Below, piece after piece: positions 38,201-47,795 of a DNA stretch of 64,000 nt. The DNA lies in assembly GCA_004194705.1 (NCBI GenBank), contig SADC01001005.1, forward strand, positions 372,001 through 436,000, written 5' to 3'. Numbering within the stretch: position 1 is the first letter of the stretch; every line of letters begins with the position of its first letter. A program made the position numbers and the translations under genes. The notes below the pieces were generated by a model that saw nothing but the letters and a program-made list of their open reading frames with translations, had not been told where the DNA came from and did not search any database. This DNA comes from Ditylenchus dipsaci. Lineage: Eukaryota > Nematoda > Chromadorea > Rhabditida > Anguinidae.

Positions 38201-41200
38201 GGAACCCAAAACGTAAAAAAAAAAATTTTTGAACCAAGTGGACGACCATTTGGTTTGGTCACACTGGATGATGGGGTTCTTAGTGATTCTAAAGGCTGAT
38301 TTAGAGGTCGCTGGTTCGAATTCACTCGAGCGCATGCCTTTTTTTTACCAATTAAAGATATAAAAAACAGGCGTTTGACTTTTCAGGGCATTTGGGTAAA
38401 TTTACCCCTACTCTGGAGTTACCTGGATATCAACCTGTCCAGGTGGTAGCCACCCCAGGTCTGGAGTTGGGTAGATGAAAATCGCACTTTTGGTCTTAAC
38501 AAGCCGAATTCCTCACACAATTTTAAGTAAGAAAAAATGGTTTATTTTTTATTCTAAAGAAATTTAAATTTTTTAGGACATCCAGGTGGACATCCACCTG
38601 ACCAGGAGGTAACCACCGCACGTTTTGGGGTTTGCGTGGGTGAAATATTGATTTTGGTCCTAACAAACCTAATCTAACATATAGTTTTAAGTTAGAAAAA
38701 ATGAGTATAATTAATAAGAATTTTACTGGGAGGATATAGATATAGAAACGTGGAGAAAGAAAGGGAAAGAGAAGAAAAAGTTGGAATAAGAGGGTCTTTG
38801 ACACAAAACAACTACAAAGTGCCTTACTAAAAGAAAATTTACCAAATGTGCCTTTACGAAAATTTTTTTTACCAAATGTGCCTTTATCAAAAAAATTTTT
38901 ACCAAAAGTTTTTTGACCAAATGTGCCTTTTACCAAATATTTCTTTACCTTTTTCGGTACAGCCCACAAATGCTCAACAGACTAAATATATTATGTGTGC
39001 ATATTGAAACTGGTCGTTCATTTTATGATATTAAAAGTCCAGATCATCCCGACGGAACGGCGACAGTCTCGCCCAACAGATGGCACGGTCCCTGCGATGG
39101 AGTAACTCATAATCAACTATGAAATGTAGTAAACTGTATCCGAAGTGAATTGGTCCACCCAAATACAAGCTTTAGAAAACGGTGCATTCTTAGATACAGC
39201 TAACCATCCAGTAAAGTTAATCCTTCCAGCCCAAATAAATGCTTACTTGACTAATTTGGCACATAATATCTTGACAATAGGTGTACACTCAAATGGACCA
39301 AAAGGGGTTTTGCTGTTATTCTTCTCCTCTTCCAAAGCCTCATTTTCCAGGGAAAAACTGTGTATGAACCATCCATCTGAATATGCAAAATACACGTTAG
39401 AATAGTTGACTTTTTTTCGAGCTTTACCCTTGAACAAAACAACTTGTTGGATGAGCCAATTACACACATGTCCTAAATACATCGAAATTATTTACAAAAA
39501 TTTCCAGAAAGAAGCTTACTGTGAGGCCAATAGGTGAAGTAAAAATTCTTTCGATGGAGTCCTAAATTTTTTAAAAATAAAAATGTTTCGCATTAATTTA
39601 GGATGACGCGACAGTGGTCCCTGATTTCGGCCGTACAAGCACCTACCAGTGGGCCCTAGCAATTGGATTTCAAAACGACTAGGGCAGCGAATTTTTATAA
39701 TAGAAGCTGGTGGACATCTAGCAAAAAATGTCTATTTTTCCAACATTCAAGTACAGTCGAGTCTCGATTTAACGTACCCCAATTTAACGTACCCTTCGAT
39801 ACCTTCGTACCCCTAGGGCCGGTCCCTCCAATAATAAACTCCGTCAAATTTATCCCCGATATAACGTACCCCTCGATTTAACGTACCCCTAGGGCCGTCC
39901 CCAGGGGGTACGTTAAATCGAGACTCGACTGTAGACACAAAAAACAGTACAATGGGCTGCAAAAGAGCTCAAATGTCGAATTCAAGGAAAAATATGGTGA
40001 AACACGAAACAAACGTTTGTACTGAACAAAAAGTTGTCAGTCTTGATTTAAAAAAAGTCTAGTCTTGCGATGAATTTCGACAAGACTTTTATGCGTCAGA
40101 CTATCAATACAGTTGTCAAGTTTTCCATTTCTTAAATCGTGGTGCCTCAATACCGTATTTCCTGTAATAAGGCGGCATGCCGCCTTATTTTTCAAACCCC
40201 TGAAAATCCGAAAAATTTGAATTCAATCTCGAGATTTTCGGGTGCTCAACCAAAATCTAAAAATTAGAATCGGTAGAGCTCGTGGGAGTTAAGAAAACGC
40301 ATCAAACAGATAACCAAAATATTTACTCTGCTCCGAGATATAGACCCTCGAAGTTGGGGTGCCGGCTTATTAGAGGGTGCCGCCTTATTACAGGAAATAC
40401 GGTATTTGTGTTTACACTCATCAATTCAGCTGTGAAGATGATGCTTATGAAAATCGGTCGAATCAGTAGAAATCCTTCGGCTGTAGTTTCTGCTCAATGG
40501 TTTTCCAAAATGGTGGGGGAGAATAACCGTTCCATTGATGAATTTCGTCTGCATGAGTTCCGCACAAAATACTTGGAAAATCGCCCTGTATGCTTTTATT
40601 ATAGTCCCGTAGTTGTATGTCCTGACAACAAGTATTGCTTATTTTTAGGTTCAATTCACTGAAAAGCTAAAAATCCATGATTGGCGTACCACCGAGACTT
40701 TTCCGATATATCGTGTTACGCATGCTTCTGGCGAATTTGTCGATGGTGCTCAAGATCCGCATTTCTCGGATGTAAGAGCTCTTTACACATTTTCCGTGGT
40801 TTAACCTTGTTGCTTTTCAGGAAACTTTGCTGAAGATGTACTATTGCATGACCAAGCTGAATGCCATGGACAAAATATTGTATGACTCTCAGCGCCAAGG
40901 ACGTATTTCTTTCTACATGACCAACTATGGAGAAGAGGTAAACTATTTTTGACTTCCATTTACGAGGGAGGGACTCTGACTATGACCTGGGGGGTCTTTG
41001 ATGACAGATTTTTTTCTGCGTAATCTTGTAAAGCGTTCCAAGTTACCGGCAAATGTGGCTCCCCGACTCTGAGGGCCCGAAAAATGTGTGGAAGGGTCAC
41101 TCAAGGTTCTAGAAACTCCTCGATACCTATATCACGGTTTTTCACCGCTGAACCATTTCGTCTCTGAACCACGTCCACATGTCATTCCTAAAATTTTTGT

Positions 41201-44200
41201 TAGCCTTTAGCAGTGTTTTCATAACTAACACTAACACCTAACACTAACCTAACAGTTAGGCTAACACTGACTAAGTGGAGTGTTTTCATAACTAACACTA
41301 ACACCTAACACTAACCTAACAGTTAGGCTAACACTGACTAAGTGTTAGCCTAACTTTTAGGTTAGTGTTAGGTGTTAGTGTTAGTTATGAAAACACTGGC
41401 CTTTAGAGGTGGGGAGCCAAATTCACATGTGATTTGGGAACGCTTTAAATCAATACTAAAAAACCCCAGGTCACAGTCAGGGTCCCTTCCTTGTTAGCAC
41501 CTTTTATTTATTTCAACAGGCTAGTCACATCGGATCTGCAGCAGCTTTCGACCCTATGGATTTGGTGTATGGGCAGTATCGTGAAGCTGGTGTCATAATG
41601 TGGCGGGGTTCTCTCTGGAACAGTGCATGAATCAGTGCTACGGCAATAAGTTCGACGTGGGTGAGTATTTTTTAGTTACACTTTTTCAAAACTAATTCGA
41701 TTTCAGGCAAGGGAAGACAGATGCCTGTTCACTACGGCTCGGTGGACCTTAATTTCGTAACTATCAGCACTACTCTGGCCACTCAAATGCCTCAAGCTGT
41801 GGGATCTGCATATGCGATAAAGAATTCTAATGCCAAGGAGACAGATGAATCAAAGAAAAGAATTGTGTGCTGCTATTTTGGGGAGGGGGCTGCTTCCGAG
41901 GGAGATGCTCATCCAGCTTTTAACTTCGCCGCGACTCTGGTTAGTTTGGTTAAAGATTCATAAATAACTTCACTTACTATTGTAGAAGTGTCCAATAATT
42001 TTCTTCTGTCGCAACAACGGATATGCCATCAGCACGCCCACAGTGGAACAGTATTCTGGCGATGCAATCGCTGGGAAGGGACCGGCTTATGGGCTTCACA
42101 CCATTCGGTTAGTGGTTCAGATTAGTTGGCTCTGTTTACTCACATGTGCATTTAGAGTCGATGGAAATGACATATTCGCCGTCTACAATGCTACGAAGGA
42201 GGCTCGCAAGCTGGCTCTACAAAATCTCCCTGTAATGATCGAAGCGATGACCTACCGACTTGGACATCACTCTACTTCTGATGACTCAACCGCCTATCGG
42301 TATAATTGTCCTGAGAATTGTTGTTTATTAAAAAAAAATTTAAAACTTTTGCTTCAGTTCTGCCGATGAAGTGAGTGCCTGGCAAGAAAAAGACTATCCC
42401 ATCGTTCGCTTCCGCAAGTATTTGGAGAAGAAGGGCCTTTGGGATGACCAGAAGGAAGAGCAGTGGCTTGCTACTGTACGTGTCTTTCTTCATGTCTTAC
42501 TGATTCTACCTTCTCTATTTAGCTGAAGAAAGAAGTCCGTAAAGCCTTTGCCAGTGCCGAGAAAGCATTGAAGCCTGCCGTGGAAAGCATGTTTGAGGAT
42601 GTGTACAAAGAAACGCCGAAGCATTTGCTAGAACAGAAGGAAGAGCTCTTTGCGCATTTGGCAGAGTATGGGGAGCACTATCCGTTGAATAAGTATGATG
42701 GCGAATGCAAGTGAACCACTGTCTAGTAAGAAGCGCTGTAAATATTGCTTGTATTCTACGCACTGTGCCGTAAAAAATAAATAAAAGGGATGTACCGTAG
42801 ATGCTCTAATTGAAGCCCATGGCCCTGAATTGGAACAGAGAACTCTCACAAGCACTTTGTGGCATCGTGTTTTTGGAAATGGAAAGCATAAGATTTTTAG
42901 GTGAATGGTCACTTAATTTTTTTTAAATTAGCTGCCAAAAACTTTCGATCCGTGTTGGTTTCTGTGTTCACACGGAAATAAACTCATTTCCGTGTCGGTT
43001 TCCGTGTTGGAAAACCGAAACGAAAACCGAAATGCATTTCTGTCTTGGTTTCCGTGTTGACACGAAAACCGAAATCAAAACCTTAACTCAATCTTATTTT
43101 GGTTTATGTGTTAGTGTAAACCTTCAATCTCGTCATTTTTTTAATACATGCGAACCACACGGACGCCTTAATTAACGTCTTAGTCAAATGGACACCCGAA
43201 TTCACGCCTGAATCAGATGCACGCTTGAATCAGATGGACACCTGAATTCACACCTGAATTAGATGGGCACCTTAATTGGGTCAGGTGTGAATTCAGGTGT
43301 CCATCTGATTCAGGTGTGAATTCAGGTGTCCATCTGATTCAGGCGTGAATCCGGGCGTCCATTTGACTCAGGCGTTAATTAAGGCGTCCGTGTGGTTCAC
43401 GTGTAAAAAACATTAAAAATGGCGAGATTGAATGTGTACACTAACACATAAATCAAAATACGATTGAGTTAAGGTTTTGATTTTGGTTTTCGTGTCAACA
43501 CGGAAACCAACACGGAAATGCATTTCATTTGTATAACACGGAAAACAATACGGACTCGATAATGCAACACGGAAATAACCCTGGTGGACACTACATCGAT
43601 TTTCAACTGTAGTAAATTTAGCTTGTTTGTACCTTCGCGAGCTTAAATTTAGTTTCTTTATTTTTCGGAGACTACGGAGAAACGAGATTTTAAGTCTACT
43701 TGGAGTAAGAGGGATAGGAAAGTTTCGCCCACTATTTGCCCGCTTTGGTACATCCACCAAGTGGTTATTTACTTGGCGCAATTTTTTTATGTTTTTCAGA
43801 TCCTAAAACATATTTTCTGTATTAATTGGATCAATCTAAGGATAGTTTGACAGCAGTGAAATGCTCTTTTCATGGGTTTATGCTACATCCCGAATAAATC
43901 AATGAGCACCCCTAGCGTCTCGAACCCCGTTGAAAACCTCGTGACCAGGATCTTGAATGAAGGTTCTCTACTCAGGACTGTTTGAACTCAGATAGATTCG
44001 AATAAAGTTTACACTCAGGTGGACTCGAATCAGCAACCTCGGTGACGTGTATATGAAGCTCTACAGCAACCCCTCCCCAATTTTGACCAAGTGGTCATAT
44101 ACTAGTTTGAGTGATTTTAGATGATCTAGGGTCTTGTCTTGATCTAGTCTTGAGACTGTCTAGGAAGGTTTAAGGTACTTTGGATAATTTGATATAAAAA

Positions 44201-47200
44201 GTCGCGTAAAGTGGTTTGGCCCAAATTGAATTGTTGTAAAGTGATTTTGGCACAATTTGATATTGATCCAAATTGGATTGGCCCAAATTGAATGGGTAAT
44301 ACAGTCGAACTCCGATATAAGGCCACCCCGATATAAGGCCACCCCGCTATAAGGCCACCTCGAGACAAATTTTTTGGCCAGCAAAGAAAGAAATTAGTCA
44401 AAGTTCACCCCCGATATAAAGCCACCCGATATAAGGCCACCTTCGGCCGGTCCCCAGGGGTGGCCTTATATCGGAGTTCGACTGTACTTAAATCTAGTAC
44501 CAAAATACTTTTTTCTAGTACCAAAATTTAACATGCATAGAAAAACTCTTTGTAAAGTTAGAGATCCTTTCCTTGACACATGAACGTGTAGGCCTGAATC
44601 TCAGCTTTGTAACTAGACTTTAATTTTCTGTAAAAGATTTTAAAGATATGAAGATTTTGAACTTTATATGAAGTAACTTTTTCGACCGAGTTCCTCTATT
44701 CATACCCTTAATCTCCAACTTTTTAAATTTTTTTACTGAAAAAAGATATCTTGTTGAGTAGCTAAGATTTAGGGCTACACGATAGTTAAAAGAATTTCAA
44801 AAGTAAACCTACAAAGTGAGAAGAAAAAGAGAAAATTTCAAAAAAAATGAAAATTTTGTACTAGAACTAAGTATTTTGTAGAGTTGTAGAAATTCCCGGA
44901 AATATAGAAAACCCGGGAATATTCCGGGAACATTGGGAATATTCCGGGAATATTCCCAATATAGGGGAAAATACCGGGAAACCCGGGAATATTCCCAATG
45001 TTCCCGGAATATTCCCGGAAATATTCCGGGAATATTCCCATTGTACAACCCTAGTATTTTGGTACTAGAAAAAAGTACCACCCAAATTGAATTGTTTCAA
45101 AGTGATTTGGCGCAATTCGATTTTTGCCCTAATTGAATTGCCCCAAAGTGATTTGGCGCACACTACTCCTGCCCGTCAATCGAACAGTCTTTCTCGGTCT
45201 CCCTTGCCCTCTCCTGCCCAAAAACCATCCACGGACCACAGGAGTTACCAATCGAAATTCATGTTCTGACATTACATAGTAAAAAATTCTCATCATGAGC
45301 TAAATTAGGAAATCTGCTTAATCGATGAATCAAAAAATAAATATTTACAGTAAGACCTATGAAAAAAGTTCTGGCCAAAATAAAATCTCTTGAATTTTTG
45401 AGACATCCTGTAGAAATCACTTACTTGGAAGGTGTTGTAGAGCACAACCAGCTGAATTTTTTCTACCATATTTCGCTACATCTACTTTTTGAAAAATCCA
45501 ACCTGGTTGTTGAACATCATAAACATTTTGCCGGTATCCTCAGGGTGTAGTTCTATTCTATCAATTGACTTCCGATCACCCTCCAGATGTTTCACGCTAA
45601 AGTTTTGAGGTGAGTAGGAAATTATCTTTTTTGTGGTGGCATACCTTTTGAGGTCCGTGTCCAAGAACACTAGGTATTCGACTAGTTCCATGTTCGGAAA
45701 AATATAGTTCAGTAAAAAAATCAGATACCGTAAAACTTCTAATATAATCACATGTCGTTCTATTTTTCAACTCCCAAATTTGCTTTTGACTTCACTTCAG
45801 AAATGCAATAAAATGTAGTTTACCCCCCTAATTTTAGCCTCGACCCCTGTCGTTCAATTAGAGCGTGTCGTTCAAATAGAGCATGTCGTTCTATTAGAAG
45901 CTTTACGGTAATATAGAGGGTAGTTTGCAACTTACTTGAACCCATAAGGCATAGATATTGCCGATGATTGTGCCTGAATGAGAAAGCTAAATGGCTGTGT
46001 CATTTCAAAACTTTGCGAATATGTATTTGAGCTAGCTGGTGCGTAGTCTTGGAAGCTGACCAGCTGAGGGCACTAAATTGAGCGTTAAAGTCAGGATCCC
46101 ATGTCAGGGGTGTTCGAAAAAAATTTACGCTCCAGTTTGGCTTCTGGTTTCCATCCAATTATTTTGCCCACCGGTTTTGCTCCCGAGCGGAAGGAATAGC
46201 TTATTGAGCCGATTCAGTATTAAAAATAGGATAAGTCCTAATTGTAATCCAGTTTCAAATGAATATCAAATGAGTTGGAGAAATAACGGATTTTATGTTC
46301 TTCCCGGCTAACACTAACGATTACGTCCCAGAAAAAAGTTAATATTTTTTCTTTGAGTTGTGCTTCAAACCATGTGATGAGACGAAACCGCCAGACTTAA
46401 TGTGAATGTTTGCAGCTGATACCCTAGAGGCCAACCCTATTGTTGTCATGTAATTGAATTGAAAGTTGCCTTAGTGGCCTATCGGTAGTAGCTCTGCATT
46501 TTGAGTTGTTGGCTAATTCAGGTTTCAAGTTCGATTCTCTGCAGATACGATCTATTTTTTTTATTATCAAAACTTACCTATCAATAAGGCAGAGTTTCCA
46601 TCCTCTCGGTTCAGCATCTGGCAGCAAGTGATTCTCTTCAGGTTGGTTTGAATAAAGCGGGTGAGCACAAGCCTGCAAACAAAATTTTTTTTTCTGAATT
46701 CCAAGCAATACATACTTGTCATTGACTATTTGGCATCTGTAGAAGCTCTGCACACCCGTCCGGATATCATCACATAGTGCCATCAAGACACCAGTGCCTT
46801 CTGCAAAATAAATATGGGCAACATGAAGGCCAAATTCAATAGTTGTGGTCCATTCAATGCCTTCTGACCCCACACTAAAAGTACGTGAACTAGAATAGTT
46901 ACTTGACTAAACACCAAAAAAACCTACACTCTCAATGTACCCTCTTTGGTGCCAATGGCGAGTAGGCCCAGCTTCTCATCCAGGCATATGCAAGACACTT
47001 TTTGTGGAAATCCGTGAAGGGAAACCTAAATTAATTAAAGTGTGTGAAAATCTTGGTAGTCCATTCATGGTTAAAAACCAAGTCTTTTTTACTCCACGCT
47101 AAAAATCATAAGCGTACCCAGATGATCTCTACCGTATTCTGTCTAATTATAGACCCCCTTTCAACTTTGAGGGTCTGCATCTCAAAGCAGAGAAAAATTT

Positions 47201-47795
47201 TGCAAATCTGCTTTCTGTGTTTTCTCAACTTCCACCAGCTCTGCCATTTCCGCTTTTCAGATTTGGTGGAGCAACTTATAAGGTCGAAATTAGCCTCAAA
47301 ATTGTCCGATTATTTGATGGCGTTAAAAAATTATAGACCCGGGTCTATAATTAGGGATATTTCGGTACATGCGGTATGTATGCGGTTTTAGATTCTAGGT
47401 CACAATATAGATATGAGGTTTGATGTCTTTTTCAAATATGGTGCTGGAAAATTAAATAGTAATAATAATTTTCAGACCAGTGAAATTACGACCTGGCTAA
47501 GGAACCTTAATTCCTGGTATCTCCACTGTGATAGTCCTGTAACGTCTTACATCTTTTTGATAGCAGAAAATATGGTTGTACCGATGCCTTGGTCTCTCCA
47601 TCCGAATTTTTAAAAAAAACCGTTTCTGTTAGGGTTTCTCCAGGGATAGCCGCAGATTCCCTCCCCTCACATCCAAATTATTCACATCCATAATCCCCTG
47701 AAAGACCATACCTTGGAGTAAGAAAAGAAATCCGTCAAATCTTCAGTCTTCTGTTCCGCCGAATTGGTGATATGTTTGGACAAAAAACGCAACAT
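26252..47795 (-). CDS. lgl: Lethal(2) giant larvae (Lgl/LLGL) homologue, about 21.5 kb
   Basis: WD40 cortical polarity protein that acts with Scribble/Dlg and is an aPKC target. Exons found: 47712-47795 ([20 protein letters not shown]), 46928-47025, 46736-46874, 46578-46672, 45936-45973, about 45655-45720, 45503-45596, 45425-45451 (27 bp), 39247-39472, 37191-37337, 35758-35960, 35528-35675, 35317-35471, 35175-35273, 29372-29468, 29110-29316, 28956-29047, 28089-28153, 27927-28039 and 26252-26437 (stop 26254). Diagnostic text: [44 protein letters not shown] then [97 protein letters not shown]. Single-base breaks lie near 29140, 29235, 35932 and 37291. The aPKC-site region was not clearly found. 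A weak extra exon may lie at 36730-36830. Confidence 0.9.
26746..27487. mobile_element. Foldback with CATGACCCGACTGGCATGA arms (in lgl intron)
   Basis: Flanked by 9-bp direct repeat gaaatatgg (26737-26745 and 27488-27496). Arms 26755-26920 and 27346-27478 are inverted arrays of a roughly 30-bp unit (ctggcatgacccgactggca). The centre contains a run of ggccggtaaaaaggggg units (27000-27080) and no coding frame. Length 742 bp. Confidence 0.8.
29700..29841. repeat. TA-MITE (CAGTCAACCCTCGATTTAAC ends)
   Basis: TA-flanked; left cagtcaaccctcgatttaac and right gttaaatcgagggtgactg. Internal cggtccccaggggtgcc core is shared with the copies at 39752, 44300 and 62036. Confidence 0.8.
30046..31104. repeat. 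Foldback with AATTGTCGCAATTTG arms (in lgl intron)
   Basis: Left gccagcgacagcttgcgaca and right atgtcgcaaactgtcgctggc are inverted; the right arm (30970-31090) is an array of a 15-bp unit tcgcaatttgaattg. A complete palindrome of another family is nested at 30417-30758. The same array unit appears alone at 62895-63005. Confidence 0.7.
30417..30758. repeat. Palindromic MITE (CCAAACCAAGTGGTCGTCC ends), copy 1
   Basis: Inverted halves meet near 30585. A second full copy lies at 37928-38270 and a half copy at 43741-43860. Arms include ggtttgacagtggtaaaat. Confidence 0.7.
31738..31979. repeat. TA-MITE with TTCATTCCCGCCTAGGGTC module
   Basis: Starts TAtagtcaagtctcgattga and ends gtgggttgactgTA. 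Carries the cccgcctagggtc module of the 4550-4980 family. Confidence 0.65.
32251..32821 (-). CDS. Small hypothetical gene nested in an lgl intron
   Basis: Exons 32609-32821 (ATG at 32821, [20 protein letters not shown]), 32463-32532 and 32251-32412 (stop 32251-32253). The first exon codes [20 protein letters not shown] then PPPLVLS. The last codes [20 protein letters not shown] then LPPLVFS. The protein therefore contains a duplicated module of about 27 residues. A reverse AATAAA lies about 80 bases past the stop (near 32168-32173), which argues for an independent gene instead of lgl exons. Exon 1-2 phases miss by one base. No family recognised. It could alternatively encode part of the lgl linker. 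Confidence 0.5.
32906..33647. mobile_element. GGCAACCAGACAAAA foldback with TTAACTGGCCACA arms
   Basis: Ends ggcaaccagacaaaa and its inverse, flanked by a 9-bp repeat with one mismatch (gtttacgac at 32897-32905, gtttatgac at 33648-33656). Arms hold arrays of a 13-15 bp unit (aactggccacattcgactgg) at 33015-33085 and 33470-33585. The centre carries the aatcatgtctaaggtaag module also present at 25381-25745. Length 742 bp. Confidence 0.8.
33657..34182. other. 5' flank of RPS29, no repeat boundary seen
   Basis: AT-rich. A pyrimidine tract and ag at 34169-34170 (agccttgcag) could be a 5'-UTR splice acceptor 12 bases before the RPS29 start. Confidence 0.35.
34183..34408 (+). CDS. RPS29: 40S ribosomal protein S29 (uS14)
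   Basis: Small-subunit zinc-binding protein. Exons 34183-34275 and 34332-34408 with a 56-bp intron. Exon 1 reads [20 protein letters not shown] then CRLCDNHHG. Exon 2 reads [20 protein letters not shown] then VKTG and stop. The four zinc cysteines (CxxC ... CxxC) are all present and the length (56) is standard. At 34268-34271 the sequence is ggttgattc where ggtttgattc is needed for HGLIR, so one T is missing. For such an essential gene, consensus error is likelier than a pseudogene, but a processed origin is excluded by the intron. It is nested antisense in an lgl intron. AATAAA is at 34448. Confidence 0.93.
34448..34453 (+). promoter_or_regulatory. RPS29 poly(A) signal AATAAA
   Basis: AATAAA 40 bases after the RPS29 stop, at the expected distance for a short 3' UTR. 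Confidence 0.7.
34938..35093. repeat. TA-MITE, left end eroded
   Basis: gaaactctcgatttaacgaa on the left and its inverse with agttgactgTA on the right. The outer part of the left end is lost. Confidence 0.6.
36158..36446. repeat. GGATTCGGGATCGGGATT repeat element
   Basis: Repeated ggattcgggatcgggatttt units bounded by taggcttggcaga and gttgccaagcctag, which are inverted. Related text occurs at 18800-18930. Lies in an lgl intron. Confidence 0.6.
37684..37830 (-). repeat. tRNA-derived SINE, copy 1
   Basis: On the minus strand: gagtggtgtagaagtccata (A-box-like), ggtcgctggttcaaacccc (B box), then a tail ggacctcgattcatgtcctg ending near gttcggagagcac. A diverged copy is at 43915-44075. Confidence 0.6.
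37928..38270. repeat. Palindromic MITE (CCAAACCAAGTGG ends), copy 2
   Basis: Same family as 30417-30758, with both halves intact and a centre near 38095. Confidence 0.7.
39752..39933. repeat. TA-MITE (CAGTCGAGTCTCGATTTAACG ends), copy 1
   Basis: TA-flanked; left cagtcgagtctcgatttaac, right is the inverse. Contains three subterminal copies of tttaacgtacccc. Nearly identical copy at 62036-62216. Confidence 0.8.
40151..40405. repeat. TACCGTATTTCCTGTAATAAG MITE just upstream of BCKDHA
   Basis: Left taccgtatttcctgtaataa and right ttattacaggaaatacggta are exact inverses. Interior shares aatcggtagagctcgtggga with copies at 26640, 50750 and 52145. Its right end is 33 bases from the BCKDHA ATG. Confidence 0.8.
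40438..42714 (+). CDS. BCKDHA: Branched-chain 2-oxoacid dehydrogenase E1 alpha, mitochondrial
   Basis: Thiamine-diphosphate subunit of the branched-chain amino acid catabolic complex in the matrix. Exons: 40438-40587, 40649-40771, 40821-40937, 41520-41660, 41707-41939, 41986-42107, 42156-42299, 42358-42475 and 42523-42714. The N-terminus ([20 protein letters not shown]) fits a targeting peptide. Conserved blocks: [52 protein letters not shown] (ThDP/Mg), [10 protein letters not shown], and the phosphorylation loop [16 protein letters not shown]. In exon 4 at 41604-41610 one base is missing between MWRG and [12 protein letters not shown]. All other junctions keep phase. Intron 3 is enlarged by a palindrome and a nested hAT MITE. 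The gene lies antisense inside an lgl intron. Confidence 0.95.
41211..41398. mobile_element. hAT-type MITE in BCKDHA intron 3
   Basis: Ends CAGTGTTTTCATAACTAACAC and its inverse, flanked by exact 8-bp repeat gcctttag (41203-41210 and 41399-41406). Arms are made of ctaacactaacacctaacac repeats. It shares ends with the 16985-18510 element. It sits within a larger palindrome (about 40966-41495) whose ends carry tctgactatgacctgggg. Confidence 0.85.
42776..42785 (+). promoter_or_regulatory. BCKDHA poly(A) signals
   Basis: Two overlapping AATAAA hexamers about 65 bases after the stop codon. Confidence 0.65.
42940..43600. repeat. Foldback with GGACACCTGAATTCA centre
   Basis: Outer arms (42950-43130 and 43425-43570) are arrays around ggtttccgtgttgacacg. 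Inner arms (43150-43275 and 43276-43395) are arrays around ctgaatcagatggacacctg. Two different tandem units are thus stacked in one palindrome. End duplications could not be read. Confidence 0.65.
43915..44075 (-). repeat. tRNA-derived SINE, copy 2 (diverged)
   Basis: Matches 37684-37830 segment by segment (tctcgaaccccgttgaaaac, ctactcaggactgtttgaac, cagcaacctcggtgacg). The B box is partly lost. Confidence 0.5.
44300..44486. repeat. TA-MITE (CAGTCGAACTCCGATATAAGG ends)
   Basis: TA-flanked, left cagtcgaactccgatataag and inverse right end, with subterminal repeats gatataaggccacccc and a ggtccccaggggtgg core. Confidence 0.8.
44885..45050. repeat. GGGAATATTCCCGG palindromic array
   Basis: Repeated ccgggaatattccgggaa units, self-complementary. 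Lies inside a larger inverted pair made of ccaaattgaattg and tttggcgcaatt units (44210-44290 and 45078-45160). Confidence 0.6.
45726..45911. repeat. TACCGTAAARCTTCTAAT MITE at an lgl exon edge
   Basis: Left taccgtaaaacttctaatat and right attagaagctttacggta are inverses. Internal copies of tcgttcaattagagcgtgtcg. On the minus strand its end directly precedes the lgl exon 45655-45720, and the only nearby acceptor AGs (attag, agaag) lie in this MITE end. Confidence 0.7.
46466..46550 (+). repeat. tRNA-like sequence
   Basis: gccttagtggcctatcggta (A-box-like) and gtttcaagttcgattctc (B-box-like) are spaced as in a tRNA, but no clean cloverleaf or anticodon could be drawn. Probably a tRNA-derived repeat next to an lgl exon. 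Confidence 0.35.

Larger units (their letters stand above)
37486..38964. mobile_element. GGCTGTACC foldback element in lgl intron
   Basis: Ends ggctgtaccgagaaaggtaa and the inverse acctttttcggtacagcc, flanked by exact 8-bp repeat cacaaatg (37478-37485 and 38965-38972). Arms (37486-37560 and 38812-38964) are arrays around ccaaatgtgcctttaccaaa. A SINE (37684-37830) and a palindrome (37928-38270) sit inside. A solo end of the same family is at 51955-52015. Confidence 0.85.
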
